A stretch of 64,000 nucleotides of DNA from Polyangiaceae bacterium (GTDB taxonomy: Bacteria > Myxococcota_A > Polyangia > Polyangiales > Polyangiaceae), in the NCBI GenBank assembly GCA_016929495.1, contig JAFGIS010000449.1, positions 1 to 64,000 of the forward strand. The letters are read 5' to 3'. Within the stretch, counting starts at the first letter, position 1. Each line of letters begins with the position of its first letter. Positions 43,764-52,554 of the stretch are shown here, piece after piece. A program made the translations under genes and the position numbers. The notes under the pieces were generated by a model. It was not told the origin of the DNA, made no database searches, and saw only the letters and a list, made by a program, of their open reading frames with translations.

Positions 43764-43782
43764 GGGGGGGCGAGACCCCCCC
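43764..43782. terminator. G7/C7 hairpin
   Basis: Seven G (43764-43770), loop CGAGA, seven C (43776-43782), flanked by GAGG and CCTC that can lengthen the stem. It starts about 25 nt after the membrane-protein stop. No T-tract. Confidence 0.5.
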
Positions 43783-43864
43783 GGCCTCGAAAAGGGGCCA
43801 CCCATGGTACTTGGCAGCGCTTCGGTGTACAAGCGGGCAGACAATGGGCTCGCTTGGAGGAACC

Positions 43865-44395
43865 ATGGAACCTCGACTCGGAAGGACTCTGGCTGTGTTC
43901 GTCTCTTCGCTCGCGGTCGCCGGTTGCGCCGCGAGTGTGGGGTTCTTGCGCGACTCTGTGACACAAGTCCAGGTCAAGCACGCCAACTTCAGAATCGTCA
44001 AGACGGGGGTGACGGCTACGGCAGACACGGGCAAGGCTCTGTGTCTGTTTCCGACGGATGACGCTCAGGTGTACCGGCGTCTGATGGAGAACCTGCACGC
44101 GTCCGCCAAGCTCGGCCCCAACCAGATGCTGGTGAACCTCCGTGAAGACATCAAGATGACGTTCTACTTCGTCTTCTACTGCTCCGAGCAGCACACGCTC
44201 AGCGCGGACGTCGTCGAGTTCGTCCCGGAGGGAACCGCCACGGCGCTGCCACCGGCTCCCCCGCCGCCGACGGCGATGCCGAGCGCACCACCCCCCGCAC
44301 CGGCCGCTCCTACCGGAGTAGCCGGGCAGCTACCAGATCCGGCAAACGCGCCACCGCAGAATCCCGCAGTCGCTCCGGCTGCCGAGAAGCGTTGA
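43865..44395 (+). CDS. small lipoprotein with proline-rich tail (176 aa)
   Basis: ATG 43865 with GGAGG (43856-43860) 4 nt upstream. The signal is LGRTLAVFVSSLAVAGCAAS, lipobox V-A-G-C. The mature core has QVQVKHANFRIVKTGVTATA, ALCLFPTDDAQVYRRLMENL and SAKLGPNQMLVNLREDIKM, and resembles small bacterial lipoproteins of the DUF6567 kind; that name is a tentative recall. A proline/alanine tail follows. The role is unknown, likely an envelope protein. Confidence 0.72.
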   Translation: MEPRLGRTLAVFVSSLAVAGCAASVGFLRDSVTQVQVKHANFRIVKTGVTATADTGKALCLFPTDDAQVYRRLMENLHASAKLGPNQMLVNLREDIKMTFYFVFYCSEQHTLSADVVEFVPEGTATALPPAPPPPTAMPSAPPPAPAAPTGVAGQLPDPANAPPQNPAVAPAAEKR

Positions 44396-44444
44396 CGCGG
44401 GGCCCGTTGGTGGCGGAAGCGAGATCGAGTTCTCGCTTCGGGCA

Positions 44445-46049
44445 CTACTCCTCCGGCACGACCGCGCTCTCGGTCTCTTCAGCCGCAGCAGTGGACTCGG
44501 GGCCCGGCGTGTGGCGCTTGAGCGCCAGGTTGTCGAGCAGCTGACTCGCGTGTTCGGCAACGACCGCGAGCGGAGCCCCAGGAGGGAGACCGGCACTGGA
44601 CTGACCGTTGTCGGCATAGACGACAGCAACCACCTGCTGGTTGACGACAAGAGGAACCAGGTAGGCCTCGGCCCGCACCGGCGTTTCGATCATCGCGAAC
44701 AGCTGGGTGAGCGAGCTGTCCTCATCGGCCAGGGTGCACCGGAGCAACCGCTTCTCCTTGAGGACCTGGCGTAGAACCGTCTCTGTTCCGAGCAGTAGCT
44801 GATTGCGCGACGCCTGGGTCCCCGCACGCTCGCGCCCGACCACGCCGAACATGCCCTGGATCCAGGCGACGTCCGTGTCGGGATCCATGACGAGCAGTAC
44901 GGCGCGCTCGAGCTCGTCCGCGGCGAAACGCAGCACTTCGAGGGATACTGCGGAGGTGTGGTCCGACCCGCGCAACGTCAGAATGCTATCGTAGACGCGT
45001 CGCCACCGTTCGCTGTCCTGCATCTGCTGCTGTGCCGGGCTATCCGGCGGCAGGGACCTCGGCATGTGCTCGATCAGTCGCGCCAGCGTCTCGACGAACT
45101 CGGTCGCCGTCTCGAGCTGACTCTCGGCGTCAGCGCCCGGGCGCGGCAGATGGAAGACCACGTTCACCTGCTGAACGAGTGGGTAGAAAGCTTGCGGCAC
45201 CTGGCATCCGAAGCTCAGAAGCCTCACGTTGGGCCACTGTCGGCAGACACGGCGCACCACCACGAGTGTCTCGTCCGGCCCATCGAGGCTTCGCGAAAGC
45301 GCGTCGAGATCGATGATGAGCGTGGGCTGGGAGTCTTCGCTCTCGAGCAGAATACGGTCGAGTTCGTCGACACCGGTGGCCACGGCCAGAACGAACGGGT
45401 CCAGATGGAGACTGACCTCCAATCCGTAGCGTACCAGGACGTCGTCCGTCAGCAGCACCACGAGCCGTCCCGGTGTCGGGCTGATGGCGGCTTCCAGCAG
45501 GCGGCTCAGATCGCTCATGATGGGCACGGGCGGCAAGGCTTCGATGTCCTCCGGCGCGTTGCGCGCTTGTTCCGCGAGCGAATGAAGCTCGCCGGCATCG
45601 AGGCACACGGTAACCGGTACCGCGCCGCCGGGAGGCGTTCCCGCCAGTCTGAGGTTCGTGTCGAAGTTGAACTCGCCCGTTTCCCAGCCGAGCAGACGCG
45701 TCAAGACGGCACGCACGTGGCGCCCGAGCCCCTCGGCCAGCTGCTCGACGCTGAGCGCGCCGAGCTCCATCAGGATCTGCCCGATGAGCAGCCGGCAGCC
45801 ATCGTGCGCTTGCCGATGCAAGGCCGCGTGGAGTGTGGCGAAGTCTATCCAACCGCGCCGCAGGAAGTAGCCCGCCAAATGGTCGCGCTGCGGCTCGAGC
45901 TGCGCCGTCATGATGGCACCGTCGAGGAACGCCAGCTCGGTGCGTTGTCCCGGACGCGTCACCGTCAGCACGCCGCTCTGGGCGGTGATGGCCAAAACCT
46001 CCAGGACGTCGAGGATCCGAACGTCTTCCAGCGTACCAGTGAAGCCCAT
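44445..46049 (-). CDS. DUF4388 (PATAN) domain regulator with GAF-like tail
   Basis: 534 aa. The N-terminal ~110 residues are DUF4388/PATAN: GTLEDVRILDVLEVLAITAQ, then SGVLTVTRPGQRTELAFLDG. A receiver-like segment (LIIDLDALSRSLDGPDETLV) sits in the middle. The C-terminal ~170 residues look like a GAF-type sensor (LRFAADELERAVLLVMDPDT and AYLVPLVVNQQVVAVVYADN). There is no DNA-binding or output domain. DUF4388 proteins in myxobacteria act in two-component and gliding networks as adaptors. It starts 5 bp after the GAF gene's stop (46055) and belongs to its operon. Confidence 0.82.
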   Translation of the reverse strand: MGFTGTLEDVRILDVLEVLAITAQSGVLTVTRPGQRTELAFLDGAIMTAQLEPQRDHLAGYFLRRGWIDFATLHAALHRQAHDGCRLLIGQILMELGALSVEQLAEGLGRHVRAVLTRLLGWETGEFNFDTNLRLAGTPPGGAVPVTVCLDAGELHSLAEQARNAPEDIEALPPVPIMSDLSRLLEAAISPTPGRLVVLLTDDVLVRYGLEVSLHLDPFVLAVATGVDELDRILLESEDSQPTLIIDLDALSRSLDGPDETLVVVRRVCRQWPNVRLLSFGCQVPQAFYPLVQQVNVVFHLPRPGADAESQLETATEFVETLARLIEHMPRSLPPDSPAQQQMQDSERWRRVYDSILTLRGSDHTSAVSLEVLRFAADELERAVLLVMDPDTDVAWIQGMFGVVGRERAGTQASRNQLLLGTETVLRQVLKEKRLLRCTLADEDSSLTQLFAMIETPVRAEAYLVPLVVNQQVVAVVYADNGQSSAGLPPGAPLAVVAEHASQLLDNLALKRHTPGPESTAAAEETESAVVPEE

Positions 46050-46054
46050 CGGCC

Positions 46055-46906
46055 TCAGCCCTCGGTCGAGTCGGGAGTCCCTTGCCGACCCTTGAACAGA
46101 TCCAGCAGGCCTTGTAGCGTGTTCGCGCGACGCTCGAGGCGTCGATACCGCAGGCTCGACAGGAGCGCCGTTGCGGCGTGGGCCGTGAGCAACCCGAACA
46201 GCTCGTTGTCGAATTCGTCGAAACCATCTTTCTGGACGAGCAGTCGGAACAGGACGACCACGCCAACCTGTTCGCTGCCGACGGCCAACGGCAGCACGGC
46301 CAGCGGCACGTGCCCGCTCGGCAGACTTTCGACGGTAGGCCCGAGAACGGGCGAACCTGAACGCAGCACGCGCGACAGGAGATTGTCGCCGTACGGGATG
46401 ACCTCGTCTGCAGGATCCGTCTGTCCTTCACCTCCCGCGCGCCGAAACTCGTGGGACGATTCGTTGTACAGGTACGTCGAAAAGACGTCGGCGCCGATCA
46501 GATTGATGATGACTTCCTGAATCGAGCGCAGCACCTCTTCGAACACCAGCGTCGCGTGGATCTGTGAGGAGGCCACGTACAGACTCAGCAGGTTCGAGTT
46601 CTGTCGCTCGAGATCGGAATACTCGCTGGTCAGCCGCTCGAGCTCGAACTCGAGCGTGGCGACCCGGTCGTCGAGGCCTTCTGCCCTCATGGTACGGGAA
46701 GCCGCGGCTTCCCGTACATCCCCATCGGCGTCGGGCTGCCGGCCTGGCGCGGATCCGGAGTAACGGCCGAGCTGCGCCTCAAGTTCAGCCACGCGCTGAC
46801 GTAGTTGCTTGTTGTGAGCCGAGACCCGTTCAAGAGCGCGCTTCCCAGCATCCAGCACCGCGTTCAGAGAGGCAAGTCCGTCTTCGTCATCTGGAGGTGT
46901 TGCCAT
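46055..46906 (-). CDS. GAF-domain sensor with N-terminal coiled coil
   Basis: 283 aa. A coiled coil occupies ~25-105 (AHNKQLRQRVAELEAQLGR, then ATLEFELERLTSEYSDLERQ). A GAF domain occupies ~115-260: LVFEEVLRSIQEVIINLIGA, FSTYLYNESSHEFRR and VPLAVLPLAVGSEQVGVVVL. There is no catalytic output domain, so it likely reports to a partner such as the DUF4388 protein encoded downstream. Together they look like a sensing module feeding a kinase or gliding system. The ligand is unknown. Confidence 0.82.
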   Translation of the reverse strand: MATPPDDEDGLASLNAVLDAGKRALERVSAHNKQLRQRVAELEAQLGRYSGSAPGRQPDADGDVREAAASRTMRAEGLDDRVATLEFELERLTSEYSDLERQNSNLLSLYVASSQIHATLVFEEVLRSIQEVIINLIGADVFSTYLYNESSHEFRRAGGEGQTDPADEVIPYGDNLLSRVLRSGSPVLGPTVESLPSGHVPLAVLPLAVGSEQVGVVVLFRLLVQKDGFDEFDNELFGLLTAHAATALLSSLRYRRLERRANTLQGLLDLFKGRQGTPDSTEG

Positions 46907-47224
46907 CGTCCCCGAAGCTCATAGCCCAAGCACGTGGGCACCGAGTGGGCCTGCCGCGCCCGGCAGGTGGGTAGTGGGAGAGCGACCGATACCGGTGTAC
47001 AGCGTCCGCGTCGAGTATACCAGCCGGCCGTGGCTCCATCGTAGCAATGCTGCTGGTCCGACGCGTTCGAGCGCTTCGAATCGCGAATTCGTCGGGCCGG
47101 GCGCGGCCGCTCGGATCGTTCGGCTCGGTGGAGGAACCTGGAGCACTCGGAGGACAGACGGAGTAGTCTCCCTGGAGTCCGGCCCGCGAGCGCAGACAGT
47201 CCGCGCCACGCACTCCTCGCAACC
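46907..47224. other. divergent promoter region between GAF and kinase genes
   Basis: No gene is seen here. A hairpin, CCTGCCG (46950-46956) / CGGCAGG (46961-46967), lies close to the GAF-gene start. It could affect its leader RNA. No clear promoter was found. Confidence 0.4.
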
Positions 47225-49315
47225 ATGAGCCAGCCCACGCACAAGGGAGGCCACCGTGGCACCTCGCCGGGGCAGCCCGTCACGGAGCGACGGCGTCTCG
47301 GCGCCGTCCGCCATCGGGCGCTCATGCTCGCGATGCAGGGTGATCACCGTCAGGCCGCCCGGCTGCTGCTCGACCACCTGCAGGTTCGTCCCGAGGACTT
47401 TCGCACACTCGATGCCGAGTCGCGCCGGTTGCTCAGCGTCGCTGCGACGTACCTTCACAAGGCAGGGGAGGCGCAAGAGGCTGCCGTCCTGTTCGAGTCC
47501 CTCGGCGAAACGGCACGAGCCGCGGCATTGGACCAGGGTGGGCCTGTATCGATGACCTTCGCCGCAGAGGAGTCTCCGTCGCTGCAGACGTACACGAAGC
47601 TCGATGCACAGGGGGCCAGCGCGGCAGTCCCGGTCGAAGAGGACACGGACGAAGCCCCTGTCTCGGTCCTCTCGAAAGACCTGAGTGCGGCGATCGGCTC
47701 GGCGAGTCTGCCAGACCGAGAGCTGATCGCGTGGGCCGAGACGCAGATTCGAGAGGGGCGCCCCGTCGAGGCTGCGCGCAAGCTGGCCGACACCGGATAC
47801 CCGTACGAGGCCGGCGTCTGCTATCTGAAAGCCGGAGAGGTCGCACCCGCGCTCGCCCAGTTGACACGCGTTGCGCCTCAGGATCCGAACTACCGCGCCG
47901 CAGCACGCACCATCGTCCGAGTGCTTGGACGCCTGGAGCGCTGCGATGCCAGATCGGCGAAGTTCTTCGTCCCGTTCGTGGCCCGGGGCCCTGTCGATGA
48001 AAGAGAGATCGGTCTGTTCTTGCGGCTCGCCTCGCTCTTGGAGGCCAACAACTTCGTCGGCGATGCGCTTGCCGCCCTCGAGTCGATTCGCCGCGGCTAC
48101 CCAACGCATGCCGAAACGCTCGCTCGGCTGAGGCGATTGCGAATGGCTGCCGTGTCGCCCACGTGCTTCGCCAGCGACGGGGCCATCGCGGAGATCGCTG
48201 CCGCGGTCGCCGCAAATCAGGACGCAGCCGTCGCGCGGGGCCCGGCGGACCGAGCGACCGAGCCCGCGGCGAGCGCTGCCGTCCGACCGAACGACACGCA
48301 CAACGAGCCGGATTCCGTTCTGCGCATGGTGCGCGGTGCAACGCCAGACCGTGTATCGATAGCGAACACGGAACACGAAGTGAGTCCTACCCTCCAAACC
48401 ATGCCCTCGGCCCCCGACACCTCCGAACGGCCGAGCACGGTTCGGGTGTCGCTGGTGCCGGCGACCGGCGAGTCGCTCGAAGTGCGTCTCGAACCGGGCG
48501 CCATCATCGCCGAGCGGTTCCGACTGAACGCGCTCATCGGCCAGGGTGGCATGGCGATGGTCTTCGCCGCTACGGATCTCGAACTCGAGGAAGAGGTCGC
48601 GCTCAAGGTCTTCTCGGGCCAGCTCATCACCAAGGAATGGCTCGAAGAGGCGGTGCAGCGTTTCCGGCAGGAGCTCAAGCTCTGTCGCAAGCTCCGACAT
48701 CCCAACATCATCCAGGTCTATGACATCGGCATCCATGGCGGACACCGCTACTTCACCATGGAGCTCTTGGCAGGAGTGAGCCTGGACAAGATGCTCGGTG
48801 AGCCCCTCGAGGTCGAGCGCGGAGTCGACTACCTGCGCCAGGCTTGCGCAGGCCTGTACGCGGCTCACCAGTGCGGTGTGGTGCACCGTGACGTGAAGCC
48901 GGAGAACATCTTCATCACGAAACACGGTCTGGTCAAAATCATGGATTTTGGCATCGCCAAAAGCTCGGTCCAGACGGGCACGACGACGCTGGGCACGATC
49001 GCAGGTACCCCGGAATATATGGCGCCCGAGCAGATCGATGATTTCAGTGCAGCAGGACCGGCCGCGGACCAGTACTCGCTCGGCGTGGTCGCGTACTACA
49101 TGTTTACCGGGTGCGTTCCGTTCAAGCACGATCAGATGATCAGTCTGCTCATGATGCACCTTCGGCAGACTCCTACTCCTCCCCGAGAGCTCAACCCCTC
49201 GCTCCCGGAGAAGCTCGAGCAGGTCATCCTGCGCATGCTCGCCAAGCGACCCGAGGATCGATTCGAGAGCTGCCGAACGGCGGCGCACCACTTGTCCGAG
49301 GCGATTGCGGGGTAG
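47225..49315 (+). CDS. Ser/Thr protein kinase with N-terminal TPR-like region
   Basis: 696 aa. Residues ~25-350 are helical, TPR-like (MQGDHRQAARLLLDHLQVRP; KAGEAQEAAVLFESLGETA). The kinase domain spans ~427-690: IGQGGMAMVFAATDL (glycine loop), VALKVF, HRDVKPEN, KIMDFGIAKS and GTPEYMAPEQ. All catalytic residues are present, so it should be active. There is no membrane segment, so it is cytoplasmic. It is the Hanks-type kinase common in myxobacteria. It is 12 kb from the T6SS island and lacks PpkA-type extracellular parts, so I do not assign it to the FHA protein. Confidence 0.9.
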   Translation: MSQPTHKGGHRGTSPGQPVTERRRLGAVRHRALMLAMQGDHRQAARLLLDHLQVRPEDFRTLDAESRRLLSVAATYLHKAGEAQEAAVLFESLGETARAAALDQGGPVSMTFAAEESPSLQTYTKLDAQGASAAVPVEEDTDEAPVSVLSKDLSAAIGSASLPDRELIAWAETQIREGRPVEAARKLADTGYPYEAGVCYLKAGEVAPALAQLTRVAPQDPNYRAAARTIVRVLGRLERCDARSAKFFVPFVARGPVDEREIGLFLRLASLLEANNFVGDALAALESIRRGYPTHAETLARLRRLRMAAVSPTCFASDGAIAEIAAAVAANQDAAVARGPADRATEPAASAAVRPNDTHNEPDSVLRMVRGATPDRVSIANTEHEVSPTLQTMPSAPDTSERPSTVRVSLVPATGESLEVRLEPGAIIAERFRLNALIGQGGMAMVFAATDLELEEEVALKVFSGQLITKEWLEEAVQRFRQELKLCRKLRHPNIIQVYDIGIHGGHRYFTMELLAGVSLDKMLGEPLEVERGVDYLRQACAGLYAAHQCGVVHRDVKPENIFITKHGLVKIMDFGIAKSSVQTGTTTLGTIAGTPEYMAPEQIDDFSAAGPAADQYSLGVVAYYMFTGCVPFKHDQMISLLMMHLRQTPTPPRELNPSLPEKLEQVILRMLAKRPEDRFESCRTAAHHLSEAIAG

Positions 49316-49780
49316 CGGTCTATTCGCTCGCGGCCTTGCACGTCAGACAAGACGAGTTGGCCATGCTACGCAAACCAAACGATCCAGTACGCGTGCCAGC
49401 CCATGAAGTACGCGTCGCGGAGCACCGTGTGGCGAGGGCAGCCGCCGGCCATGGCGTAGATCTCGCCATCGAGAAACCGTGCTTGGTCGAGCTCTCCAGC
49501 TCGAGCGCAACGTAGTCGGCGTACGTGTAGCGGTGCAGACTCCGCGCAGAAAGCAGCGTCAGCAGCGTACGCTAGCACGGTAGCGGCATCCCGCGCCTGA
49601 GAGCGCTCCACGCAGGGAGGTGCTCGGCCAAACCGAAGAGCGGCCCGACGGCCGCTTATCCGAAGACACCCCGATCTTGACGGCCCCCGGCCAAACGCAT
49701 TGCCCCCACGCAAGATTTGGTGCCCTGTTGGGCTGGGAGGGGCCGTCGTGACCAGACGTTGGTCGCTGCGCGCTGTGAGT
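49316..49780. other. intergenic stretch with Uma2 remnant
   Basis: No intact gene is present. It holds the frameshifted Uma2 fragment at ~49366-49540. The remainder is featureless to my reading. Confidence 0.5.
49366..49540 (-). pseudogene. Uma2-family endonuclease remnant, frameshifted and truncated
   Basis: On the minus strand, 49540-49480 reads RYTYADYVALELESSTKH. One base is missing, and the next frame continues RFLDGEIYAMAGGCPRH. Together they give the Uma2 start (Y-x-D-Y...SSTKHEFLDGEIYAMAGG). The frame then decays after VLRDAYF. No complete nuclease core with the usual PD-(D/E)XK residues follows. It is a decayed piece of a gene usually carried in many copies in such genomes. The frameshift could also be a sequencing error, but truncation on both sides argues for decay. 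Confidence 0.65.
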
Positions 49781-50539
49781 CTACTCGCAGCTCGGCTCCG
49801 CAAGCGTACAGCCCGCAAGCCATCCATCAACCAGATCGGCCGCCAAACACGTCCATGCTGGATCGTCGTCCGCGATCGTGGTGCCAACGTCCTGCACGGC
49901 CGTCAGGCAGCCGTCGAAGTAGCCCGCAGGCGACAACGTGCAGATCTCGGCTTGGGTGTAGGTGGTGCCGGCGGTCCCCGTGCGCTCGTAGTACTCTTTG
50001 CTCTTTTCGGTCTTGCTGACGTGGAGGGCTGTCTGGTCGTTCTTGACCAGTATCAGGTGCACCTCGTTGTAGAGCCCGCGCTGGTCGTCGGAGGCGAAGC
50101 TGTGCATGTACAGTCCCGGGGTCCGATCGCGCAGACCCTGCATCGTGCAGCTGCTCTCTTCGCTGGAGATGTCGCGCTCGCCTCCGTTGAGCTGCGCATA
50201 GCTCGAACCACACGCCGTGGCAGAGCAGGTCATGAGGGCGTTGTAGTCGACGCCATCCGGATCGAGAGTCCCGGCTTCGGCATCGGTGTCCGTGCTCGCG
50301 TCCTGCGTACCCGCCCCTGCGCCGGATTGGCCTGCGTCCAGCATCGGATCCACGCCGCCCGCGCCTGCCCCTGCGGCGCCTGCTCCGCCGCCGACGCCTT
50401 CATGGCCCGCGTAGCTGGCCGGCTGCTGTTGCTCGGCAGCGTCGGTTCGCCGGGTCGAGCAACCGAGCATGAGCGCGAGCCCCAAGGTGACCCCCCAGAG
50501 TCGGCTACTCCATCCTGCAGAAAGGCGTTGTACTGTCAT
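49781..50539 (-). CDS. small lipoprotein with glycine/alanine-rich linker (252 aa)
   Basis: ATG 50539. The signal region SRLWGVTLGLALMLGCSTRR is a clear lipobox (L-G-C). A glycine/alanine-rich spacer (about 40-80) is followed by a cysteine-rich part: six to eight cysteines in TCSATACGSS, SSCTMQG, ICTLSPAGYFDGCL and WTCLAADL. These are probably disulphide-paired. Myxobacteria make many such surface lipoproteins; no specific family was recognised. It lies upstream of the AgmX-like gene on the same strand, after a 158-bp gap. Confidence 0.72.
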   Translation of the reverse strand: MTVQRLSAGWSSRLWGVTLGLALMLGCSTRRTDAAEQQQPASYAGHEGVGGGAGAAGAGAGGVDPMLDAGQSGAGAGTQDASTDTDAEAGTLDPDGVDYNALMTCSATACGSSYAQLNGGERDISSEESSCTMQGLRDRTPGLYMHSFASDDQRGLYNEVHLILVKNDQTALHVSKTEKSKEYYERTGTAGTTYTQAEICTLSPAGYFDGCLTAVQDVGTTIADDDPAWTCLAADLVDGWLAGCTLAEPSCE

Positions 50540-50697
50540 CGTCAGCCCAGTCGATCATCGGCGCGGACTCGGCCGAGCCAAGCCGCACACCCGAAGCACA
50601 GCCGCTCGAGCCTAGCACTGCCAGCACCCGACGCGCTGGACCGCTTCGGGATCGACTACTGTACGCTCACTGCACTATTCTGGCGTGAGTGCGGCCC

Positions 50698-52554
50698 TCA
50701 GCGCAACGTGATGGGCTCCCTCAGCGTGAAGGGCGATCCGGAAAACCTGGGGATGATAATCGCGCGCGCGTACGTGAGAATGCATCCCGCCACCGGAGCG
50801 GATGCGATCGGTTCGCCTTCAATGTGAGCCTCGCTCACGTGCCCCTTGCCATCGAAGGTCAGAACGACGGTCGCCGTACCGGTCGCGCGCCCACCCTGAT
50901 GACATCGTTCGGCTGTCGCCAGCACGGAGCGGACGCGCTGAAGCACGATCGCTCGATCCAGTCCCTGGGGCATGTCGGAAGCGGCCCGGGGGACTGAAGC
51001 GGTCGGAGCAGGCTCGGTCTCGGAGGGAGCCTTCTGTTGCGATTCCGTAGGTGCCGAGGCAGGCCGTTCAGCGGAGGGGGACGGCGCGACCGCTGGCAGG
51101 CCAGGCGCAACGCTGGACCCTGGTGAAACGCTCGATGCTCGACGCGCCTTGGACGCTGCGTGTCCACTTTCGCGCGCAGTGCTCGCGGAAACGGACGCAC
51201 GGTGCGCCGACGACCGAATGAACAAGGCGGCGGATACGACCATGGCCGCGAGCACCGCCGCACCGATGACCCACCGCGCGCCGCGACGGCCGCGACGAGG
51301 ACGAGCCGGCTGATTCGGTGCTAGCAGCGGTCCGGCAGAGGCATCCGCCTCGGGTGTGTCGGGTCTGGTCGCGTTGTCGAGCGCCAACGGCGCAGCTGCG
51401 GGGCTGGCCACGAAAAGGCCGGGCGCCACGGCGTCGGGCGCCACAGCGTCGGGTGCGAAGGGATCCGGCGCAATGGACTCGGGCCCGAAGGGATCCGGCG
51501 CAATGGACTCGGGCCCGAAGGGATCCGGCGCAATGGACTCGGGCGGGTAGTCCAACGTGGCACTGTCGACGTGTTCGCCGGGTTGCGCGGGTCGGTGCGC
51601 GGAGCTCGGCGGCGCTTCGCCGACGGTCGCATCGTGCGCCGCCGGGGCAACGACTGCTTCGGCAAGCGCTGGTTCGGCTGGGCGAGGCGACGCCGCGGGT
51701 GGTGCAAGCGGCGCGTCATCAGCGCCCAGCGGACGCGTGGGCGCTTCGTCCGTGTCGAACCCCGGCACTGTGGAAACCTCGGTGTCGTCTGCCGCAGCGA
51801 TCGGCTTGGCGCCGAACGCAACCGGAGCCGTCTTCGCAGCGGCGGGCAGCGCGCCGGGCCAACGAGGGTTCCGCGTCGGTGCCGCCGGTCGCGCAGGCAG
51901 CCGAGTCGAGGAGCTCGGTTTGGAGTCCGGCGCGGGCGCCAACGCGTCGGGGGCTCGCGCGTCCGCGGCGCGGGCGTTCGACGGCCCTGGCCTGGGGGGC
52001 AGGGGCTTCCTTGCGCCGCGGGACAACGAGAGCGGTTTCGCTGCCGTCACCACGACGGCGTTGTCCGGCTCGCTCGAGTCGGTATCCGACTTCGCAGACG
52101 CTCGGGGCGATGACTTCAGCGGTTGCGGTGCAAGCACGGAGCGTGGAACGACGGGTGGCAGCTTGGCCTTCTGCCCCGAGAGCCGGGGCACCGCACCGTG
52201 CGCGGTCACCGCCCGTGGGCGTGTGACATGCTCGGGTGCCTTGGGCGCGGGGCGTTCGTCAGGACGGAGCGCGGCTGGTGGCTTGTCTGGCTGCTCAGAC
52301 AGCGCGTTGGCTGACGTCTCACTCCCTGACGGCGTGCTCACTGGTCCAGTGCTTGCCGGACCGCCCTGCGTTCCGGCCAATGGAGCGGCGAGCGTGGGTG
52401 GCACCGAGTCGGTCGCGTCCACGGTGATGTGCGCGCCGCAGTTGCGACACCGGACAATCACCTTGCGACCCGCAAGACGGCGCTTGAAAAGCTCGTCCGG
52501 AATCGAGAACTGCGCCTCACACGCCCTGCAGGTGATCGGATTGAGCGACGCCAC
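50698..52554 (-). CDS. zinc-ribbon, single-membrane-pass, AgmX/TonB-like C-terminal protein
   Basis: 618 aa. A zinc ribbon at the N-terminus has Cys9-x2-Cys12 and Cys36-x2-Cys39 (MJ0042-type). A very long proline/alanine-rich region (about 50-425) holds an in-frame repeat of PESIAPDPFG. One membrane helix lies at ~427-448. A C-terminal domain contains AIVLQRVRSVLATAERCHQG and ATVVLTFDGKGHVSEAHIEG, the AgmX/PglI-type (TonB-related) end seen in myxobacterial gliding and envelope proteins. The zinc ribbon and linker should lie in the cytoplasm and the AgmX domain in the periplasm. Function is unproven; a link to gliding or energy transduction is inference. Confidence 0.82.
   Translation of the reverse strand: MASLNPITCRACEAQFSIPDELFKRRLAGRKVIVRCRNCGAHITVDATDSVPPTLAAPLAGTQGGPASTGPVSTPSGSETSANALSEQPDKPPAALRPDERPAPKAPEHVTRPRAVTAHGAVPRLSGQKAKLPPVVPRSVLAPQPLKSSPRASAKSDTDSSEPDNAVVVTAAKPLSLSRGARKPLPPRPGPSNARAADARAPDALAPAPDSKPSSSTRLPARPAAPTRNPRWPGALPAAAKTAPVAFGAKPIAAADDTEVSTVPGFDTDEAPTRPLGADDAPLAPPAASPRPAEPALAEAVVAPAAHDATVGEAPPSSAHRPAQPGEHVDSATLDYPPESIAPDPFGPESIAPDPFGPESIAPDPFAPDAVAPDAVAPGLFVASPAAAPLALDNATRPDTPEADASAGPLLAPNQPARPRRGRRGARWVIGAAVLAAMVVSAALFIRSSAHRASVSASTARESGHAASKARRASSVSPGSSVAPGLPAVAPSPSAERPASAPTESQQKAPSETEPAPTASVPRAASDMPQGLDRAIVLQRVRSVLATAERCHQGGRATGTATVVLTFDGKGHVSEAHIEGEPIASAPVAGCILTYARAIIIPRFSGSPFTLREPITLR
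51457..51546. repeat. three 30-bp in-frame tandem repeats
   Basis: Three head-to-tail 30-bp copies (core GGATCCGGCGCAATGGACTC) encode PESIAPDPFG units in the AgmX-like protein. They follow two shorter 15-bp-type repeats. The near identity shows recent expansion. Confidence 0.8.

Noticed and set aside
47225-49315. PpkA kinase for the T6SS FHA protein
   Set aside because: It is 12 kb away in a different unit and has a TPR-like N-terminus but no membrane or extracellular PpkA parts.
51457-51546. CRISPR array
   Set aside because: The copies are directly adjacent with no spacers and encode a protein repeat in frame.
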